Source: an uncultured Clostridia bacterium (GTDB taxonomy: Bacteria > Bacillota > Clostridia > TANB77 > CAG-508). From it: a stretch of DNA of 9,234 nucleotides. The stretch lies in assembly GCA_944386315.1 (NCBI GenBank), contig CALXAS010000056.1:1-9234 (forward strand), given 5' to 3'. The notes under the pieces were generated by a model. That model was not told where the DNA came from. It worked only from the letters and a program-made list of their open reading frames with translations, and did not search any database. This document shows positions 5,191-9,234 of this stretch, piece after piece (position 1 is the stretch's first letter; the number at the start of each line of letters is the position of its first letter). A program made the translations under genes and the position numbers.

Positions 5191-6855
5191 ATGCAAATTG
5201 TAGTAGGAATTTGCTTATGCATTAGTTTTATAAATTTTATAAAAAGGAAGAAACAAGTTTCTCATCAATTAGTGAGCAAAAGAAAGGGGCATCCAAAAAT
5301 AAATGTGGTTGTTGGAATTATTTTGGTTTGCTTTGCCGTTTTTACAAGACTCTATAAAATAGAAGAGTTATTAAATGGATTGCATGTAGATGAAGTAGGA
5401 ATGGGGTATGATGCTTTTTGCATTGCTAATTATGGAGTAGATAGATATTTGCATCATTTCCCTGTGTATATGATTAATTTTGGTGGAGGGCAAAGTGCCT
5501 TATATACTTACTTAGCAGCCATTATGGTAAAAATATTAGGTTTAAATACGCTAGCTATTCGTTTGCCAGGAGTTATTTTGAGTTTAACATCTATTTTAGC
5601 AGGTTTTTTCCTTATTCAGAAAATGCATGGTGTTCGATGGGGATTTGTATTCATGTTACTAATGATAATTTGCCCTTGGCATGTGATGCAATCCCGATTT
5701 GGCTTAGATTGTAATTTACTATCTTCTATGATAATGATTTCTATCACCTTATTGATAATAAGTAAAAAGTGGTGGCAGTATATATTAGCCGGAGTTTCTT
5801 TTGGTATTACTCTATACACTTATGCTTTATCTTATATCATCCTTCCTGTTTTCTTGTTATTCAGCAGTAGCTATATACTCTATGTAAAAAAAGCAAGGTG
5901 GAAAAATATTCTTTTTATGGCGATACCGATTGTTATTTTAGCCATTCCTTTAATTTGGATGCTACTCGTGAATATGGGATATTTAGAGCAAATAGATGGA
6001 GCCATCAGTATTTTAAAGTTGCCGGATTTCCGCACAGGAGAATTGAATTTTAATAATATTTGGGGAAATCTGGGACAATTTTTTACCATCTTAACAGCAG
6101 GAAGTTTTGTGTATAATGCGATTCCACAGTTCGGAACCATCTATTTATTTGCTATTCCACTAGCAATAGTGGGAATAGGAATAGCTATCAAAGATACAGT
6201 AATATCTATCCAGAAAAGAAAGTTTTCTATGAGTAGTATCTTCCTATTTTTATGGCTTGCCAATATGGTACTCATGCTACTTACCAGCGTGAATGTAAAT
6301 AAAATCAATTCTATTTACATAGCACTACTTTATTTCGTTTTTCTATCTTTAAAAAATTTGTATCATTATTTTAAAATAGGGTTTGTGGGGATTAGTATTC
6401 TATACTTAGTTGTGGCAATTTGCTTTTTTCAATACTATTTTTGCCAATATGAAAAAGATTATCCACAAATAGATTTAGTAAATGAAGATGTGATACCTTT
6501 AAGTCAAGAAATACAGAAGCTAGATAAAAACAAAACTGTATATATGCATTTGAATATACATCAGCCTTGGATTTATGTTTTATATGCTTTGCAAATTTCT
6601 CCTTATGAATTTAATGAGGGGAAAAGAGAAAATACCATAGATGGTTGGAATAATAATTATGCCTTTGGCAGGTACGAATTTGAACTACCAAAAGGGGTGC
6701 AAGACAATAGTATTTATGTAATTTGTGAAGAAGATGCAGAGGAAGAGGTGAAAAGTTTTATACAGGAATTGGAGGAAAAAGAATATCAGGTGGAGCATTA
6801 TGGGAGGTATGGTATCTATTACGAAATCAACCATTATGTAGACAAATTACAATAA
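5191..6855 (+). CDS. Multi-pass membrane glycosyltransferase, GT-C fold (PMT/GT39-like)
   Basis: 554 residues with roughly 11-13 hydrophobic segments (for example about 37-54, 124-142, 150-165, 172-190, 238-260, 316-335, 348-366 and 397-416). After a hydrophobic segment comes LHVDEVGMGYDAF, with the acidic pair D67/E68 in the first large outside loop. This is the catalytic-type signature of GT-C enzymes that use lipid-phosphate sugars. Other conserved-looking motifs are NFGGGQSALYTYLAA (96-110), R124LPG, and CPWHVMQSRFGLDCN (161-175). The last 135 or so residues form a soluble, probably extracytoplasmic domain. The family normally moves a sugar from a polyprenyl-phosphate donor to a surface polymer or protein; the acceptor here is unknown. 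A stop codon at 5170 closes the frame upstream, so ATG 5191 is the first start. AAAGGA is 12 nt before it and a second AGG 7 nt before. Control by the divergent VanRS-like pair is likely from the shared regulatory region. Confidence 0.85.
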   Translation: MQIVVGICLCISFINFIKRKKQVSHQLVSKRKGHPKINVVVGIILVCFAVFTRLYKIEELLNGLHVDEVGMGYDAFCIANYGVDRYLHHFPVYMINFGGGQSALYTYLAAIMVKILGLNTLAIRLPGVILSLTSILAGFFLIQKMHGVRWGFVFMLLMIICPWHVMQSRFGLDCNLLSSMIMISITLLIISKKWWQYILAGVSFGITLYTYALSYIILPVFLLFSSSYILYVKKARWKNILFMAIPIVILAIPLIWMLLVNMGYLEQIDGAISILKLPDFRTGELNFNNIWGNLGQFFTILTAGSFVYNAIPQFGTIYLFAIPLAIVGIGIAIKDTVISIQKRKFSMSSIFLFLWLANMVLMLLTSVNVNKINSIYIALLYFVFLSLKNLYHYFKIGFVGISILYLVVAICFFQYYFCQYEKDYPQIDLVNEDVIPLSQEIQKLDKNKTVYMHLNIHQPWIYVLYALQISPYEFNEGKRENTIDGWNNNYAFGRYEFELPKGVQDNSIYVICEEDAEEEVKSFIQELEEKEYQVEHYGRYGIYYEINHYVDKLQ

Positions 6856-6867
6856 TTATGCTATAAT
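6839..6867 (+). promoter_or_regulatory. Sigma-A promoter with extended -10 for the winged-helix gene
   Basis: A -35 TAGACA (6839-6844, 5 of 6 matches), a 17-bp spacer, and a perfect -10 TATAAT (6862-6867) preceded by TG at 6859-6860 (extended -10). The -35 and part of the spacer lie inside the last codons of the glycosyltransferase gene. This is the strongest promoter match in the window and suggests the downstream gene is expressed independently of the regulated gene before it. Confidence 0.85.
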
Positions 6868-6878
6868 GATAGAAGACC

Positions 6879-6924
6879 CAAAATTTGGATATCGTTGGGG
6901 AAAATCAATCCAACGAAAAATTTG
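6879..6924 (+). other. Leader hairpin just upstream of the ribosome binding site
   Basis: Inner stem CGTTGG (6893-6898) with CCAACG (6910-6915), loop of 11 nt. An outer stem, CAAAATTT (6879-6886), pairs with AAATTTG (6918-6924) allowing one bulged base. It begins about 6 nt after the expected transcription start and ends two bases before AGGAGG at 6927. A possible 5' stabiliser or translation control element; no known riboswitch class is recognised. Confidence 0.5.
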
Positions 6925-6939
6925 ATAGGAGGATATAAA

Positions 6940-8022
6940 ATGAACAAGGTTACTATTTCAGCCCGGACAAGAGAAGCAAGTAAAATGCTCAAAGAAGCAA
7001 TAGAGCAAAGCTTTGGATTTGAATTAAAAGGTTTGCAACATCCAGTAGAGTTTGCTACAGATTTGGATGCAGACGTTATAATTCAAATTTTGAAAAGCTT
7101 TATCCGGAATGAAAGGATGGATTCTCTTTCTTTCCATTACGAAGGAGATACAGAAAAAGAAGAAAAGCAACCGGAGATTTTAGAGGTCCCTACGGAAGTA
7201 CAGGAGGAAGAAGATGACGACGATGGCACTTATCTTTTTGTGGATAAAGAAATAAGTCAGTTGTCACGAAAGCAGCAAGTGTTGAGGCTCTTTCAAAGAA
7301 AAGAGCAGTGGGAAAATAAGGAGATAAAAGAAACCTTAGGTCTAACGGAGGCAAATGTATGGCATATCTTGAACGAATTACAAAAAGAAGGACAAATCGA
7401 AAAGGTGAGTAGAGGAGTCTGGAAAAAGGTTGTTATCGAAGAATTAAAAGAACAACCAATGTGCATGGGAACTGCTGTAAAGCAAAGTATCATGTCTTTC
7501 TTAGGAAATATGGTACAAGAAGTATCTATTTTCTATTTGAAAGAAGTCACAAAGTTTAGTGAAAGAGCCATTGAAAAAGCACTTGCTGAACTGAAAGAAG
7601 AAGGTTTGGTAGTGCAAACACAAAAAGGTATGTGGAGGCCTTCACACCTATCCTATCCGTATAGTGACATATACGAAAAGGAGGAGTATCATCTTATTCT
7701 GGACGAAATCATGTCTTCCGAGTACTTTAAGGGAGAACGTCTAAAAAAGATGTTCTCGGAGGAACTTGTAAATCAATTACTTCAGGAGTTGGTGGAGAGT
7801 GATTGTATCAAAAAAGTGGAGGAGGATAAATACCTCGTCTACTTGGAAAGCAGGATGATCTACTTCCTCTCTAAACATCCTGGAGCTAATGTAAGCATGA
7901 TGAAGAGCAATATGCCTCTGGAAAAAGAAAGAGATATTGCTGCAAATATAAATGTTTTATTGAGCAACAATGTCGTGGAAAGAAGAGGGAAAAACAGAGG
8001 ATATGTCCTCTTATCAAAATAA
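6940..8022 (+). CDS. Unrecognised protein with four tandem winged-helix-like repeats
   Basis: I do not recognise this 360-residue protein as a named family. ATG 6940 is chosen because AGGAGG lies 7 nt upstream (6927-6932); a TTG at 6895 would lie inside the leader hairpin. Residues 1-70 look like a small folded domain. Residues 71-96 form an acidic linker (EEEDDDD). Then come four repeat-like units: about 110-163, 180-233, 250-302 and 303-359. Units one and two share helices followed by a wing-like ending: LQKEGQIEKVSRGVWKK and LKEEGLVVQTQKGMWRP. Units three and four end in related but looser forms: LVESDCIKKVEEDKYLVY and LLSNNVVERRGKNRGYVLL. This is the look of tandem winged-helix domains, so nucleic acid or protein binding is likely. 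No signal peptide, membrane segment or enzyme motif is seen. GC3 is far above the neighbours, especially near the 3' end. It has its own promoter and terminator, so it is monocistronic. Confidence 0.75.
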   Translation: MNKVTISARTREASKMLKEAIEQSFGFELKGLQHPVEFATDLDADVIIQILKSFIRNERMDSLSFHYEGDTEKEEKQPEILEVPTEVQEEEDDDDGTYLFVDKEISQLSRKQQVLRLFQRKEQWENKEIKETLGLTEANVWHILNELQKEGQIEKVSRGVWKKVVIEELKEQPMCMGTAVKQSIMSFLGNMVQEVSIFYLKEVTKFSERAIEKALAELKEEGLVVQTQKGMWRPSHLSYPYSDIYEKEEYHLILDEIMSSEYFKGERLKKMFSEELVNQLLQELVESDCIKKVEEDKYLVYLESRMIYFLSKHPGANVSMMKSNMPLEKERDIAANINVLLSNNVVERRGKNRGYVLLSK

Positions 8023-8041
8023 GGCGTCTATGCCTTAGAAC

Positions 8042-8083
8042 AAAGGAAGCATACTACCGCACAAAGGTAAGTATGCTTCTTTT
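8042..8083. terminator. Convergent (probably bidirectional) terminator
   Basis: GAAGCATACT (8046-8055) pairs perfectly with AGTATGCTTC (8070-8079), with additional pairing TACC/GGTA inside. TTTT follows on the plus strand; on the minus strand the hairpin is followed by CTTTGTTCT. It separates the winged-helix gene from engB, which ends at 8093. A smaller hairpin, AAGGC/GCCTT (8021-8025 and 8032-8036), overlaps the stop codon just before it. Confidence 0.87.
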
Positions 8084-8092
8084 GATTTAAAT

Positions 8093-8677
8093 TTATACTA
8101 AAAACTTTTCCATTTCTTTCCACACAGCGTCTGTATAAATTCTTCTTTCTGCAGAAAAAGGAAGAAAAGGTAAATCCTTTAAAGGATTTAGTTCTTCTTG
8201 CAAAACTTTTACTTGAGAATCTACTTTGGTAACGGCAATTTTGTCCGCTTTATTTGCAATAATCATACATGGCTTTTGTTGGTCTACAATGTAACGGTAC
8301 ATTAATCTATCATTTTCTGTAGGACTATGACGAATATCTATGAGAAAAATAATCAAAGCAATTTCTTTACTTTGAGATAAATATTGCTCAATAAATTGTC
8401 CTACTTTTACTTGTTCTTGTTTAGACATTTTGCTGTAACCGTATCCAGGTAAATCTACAAAATAAAAGGAGTTATCCATATTATAAAAATTAATCTGTCT
8501 TGTTTTACCGGGTTCACTGCTAGTTCTTGCTAAATTTTTGCGGTTAACTAATGTGTTAATAAAAGAAGATTTTCCCACATTAGATTTTCCTACTAAAACA
8601 ATTTGAGGAAGCCCATCTTTCGGATATTGTGCTGGTGAAACAGCAGAAATTTGAAATTTAGGATTTTTAATAAGCAT
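8093..8677 (-). CDS. ysxC: Ribosome-biogenesis GTP-binding protein YsxC/EngB
   Basis: Small TRAFAC-class GTPase needed for late 50S subunit assembly. At 194 residues it is full length. It starts MLIKNPKFQISA, as in the family, followed by the P-loop GKSNVGKSS (G1), TSSEPGKTRQINFY (G2 region), DLPGYGYS (G3), NKAD (G4) and SAE (G5). The minus-strand ribosome binding site ATAGGAT lies about 6 nt before the ATG. It starts 43 nt after the serS stop on the same strand, with no terminator between them, so it is probably co-transcribed with serS. In many Firmicutes this gene instead follows lon or clpX; here the partner is serS. Confidence 0.97.
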   Translation of the reverse strand: MLIKNPKFQISAVSPAQYPKDGLPQIVLVGKSNVGKSSFINTLVNRKNLARTSSEPGKTRQINFYNMDNSFYFVDLPGYGYSKMSKQEQVKVGQFIEQYLSQSKEIALIIFLIDIRHSPTENDRLMYRYIVDQQKPCMIIANKADKIAVTKVDSQVKVLQEELNPLKDLPFLPFSAERRIYTDAVWKEMEKFLV

Positions 8678-8720
8678 ATTTCTATCCTATTCGTTTACGC
8701 AAAATACGAAACGCCTTTCT

Positions 8721-9233
8721 TTATTTTTTAGGAGTTATTTTCTCTAATCCGCCCATATAAGGTCTTAATACTTCAGGAACAATGACACTTCCATCTGGCT
8801 GATAATTATTTTCTACGATAGAAATTAACATACGAGGTGGTGCTACTACTGTATTATTTAAAGTATGTGCAAAATAATTACCTTTTTCACCTTTAATACG
8901 AATGCCAAGACGTCTTGCTTGTGCATCTGTTAAATTAGAACAACTTCCTACTTCAAAATATTTTTGTTGTCTAGGGCTCCAAGCTTCTACATCACAGCTT
9001 TTTGCTTTTAAATCTGCTAAGTCGCCACTACAACATTCTAAAGTACGTACAGGAATTCCCATACTCCTAAATAACTCTACGGTATAAGAACACATTTTGT
9101 CATACCATTCATAGCTTTTTTCAGGCTTACAAACAACAATCATTTCTTGCTTTTCAAATTGATGAATACGATACACGCCACGCTCTTCTATACCATGAGC
9201 ACCCTTTTCCTTCCTAAAGCAAGGAGAATAAGA
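8721..9233 (-). CDS. serS: Seryl-tRNA synthetase, 3' part (5' end outside window)
   Basis: Class II synthetase that charges tRNA(Ser), and the first step for Sec-tRNA where present. The frame is open to the right edge; 170 C-terminal residues of about 420 are visible. It enters at motif 2 (SPCFRKEKG ... GVYRIHQFEKQEM). It continues through GSCSNLTDAQARRLGIR and ends in motif 3 and the C-terminus: HTLNNTVVAPPRMLI, then VPEVLRPYMGG. The GTG near 9176 is internal, not a start. The motif 3 wording (NNTVVAPPRML) differs from the common bacterial NGSGLAVGRTL; I recall this variant from Clostridia, and the motif 3 arginine is kept. engB follows after 43 nt. Confidence 0.95.
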   Translation of the reverse strand, partial: SYSPCFRKEKGAHGIEERGVYRIHQFEKQEMIVVCKPEKSYEWYDKMCSYTVELFRSMGIPVRTLECCSGDLADLKAKSCDVEAWSPRQQKYFEVGSCSNLTDAQARRLGIRIKGEKGNYFAHTLNNTVVAPPRMLISIVENNYQPDGSVIVPEVLRPYMGGLEKITPKK

Positions 9234-9234
9234 A

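Noticed and set aside
8678..8720. Hairpin CGTTT/AAACG between serS and engB
   Set aside because: Five base pairs with a long loop and no T-run; not enough to call a terminator or attenuator.
1..9234. tRNA, rRNA, insertion sequence or prophage elements
   Set aside because: No cloverleaf, rRNA segment, transposase, terminal inverted repeat or integrase was seen on either strand.

Overview
The window is AT-rich bacterial DNA with Firmicutes-type genes. These are RNase J, a DUF951 (YyzM-like) protein, a YsxC/EngB GTPase, and the Clostridia-style forms of glutamyl- and seryl-tRNA synthetase. Sigma-A promoters, AGGAGG-type ribosome binding sites and strong hairpin/T-run terminators fit the same group. 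Codons in most genes end in A or T. I read it as a low-GC member of the Clostridia, probably of the gut type. The species cannot be fixed from this sequence.

Layout: positions 1-3137 (+) form one likely transcription unit: the 3' part of an RNase J gene, gltX for a long-form glutamyl-tRNA synthetase, an A-rich polypurine leader, and a small DUF951 gene, closed by a long intrinsic terminator. Positions 3167-4976 (-) carry a histidine kinase and response regulator closely resembling VanS/VanR, transcribed toward that terminator. The divergent intergenic region (4977-5190) holds six head-to-tail 11-bp repeats between the two start sites. Positions 5191-6855 (+) encode a multi-pass GT-C (PMT/GT39-like) glycosyltransferase. 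Positions 6940-8022 (+) encode an unrecognised protein that looks like an N-terminal domain, an acidic linker and four tandem winged-helix-like repeats. It has its own promoter inside the end of the preceding gene, a leader hairpin, and a clearly higher GC3 than its neighbours. A convergent terminator at 8042-8083 separates it from a minus-strand serS-engB pair, of which serS is cut by the window edge.

How the parts fit: the flanks are housekeeping (RNA decay, tRNA charging, ribosome assembly), and the central part (3.2-8.0 kb) is the accessory portion. The best candidate for a coherent system is the VanRS-like pair plus the divergent membrane glycosyltransferase. The 11-bp repeat array overlaps the position of a missing -35 box in front of the glycosyltransferase, as expected for a promoter activated by an OmpR/PhoB-family regulator. 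No vanH/A/X or other resistance ligase genes are present, so this looks like an envelope-sensing system controlling surface glycosylation rather than a glycopeptide-resistance cluster. The tandem winged-helix protein is the least explained gene.
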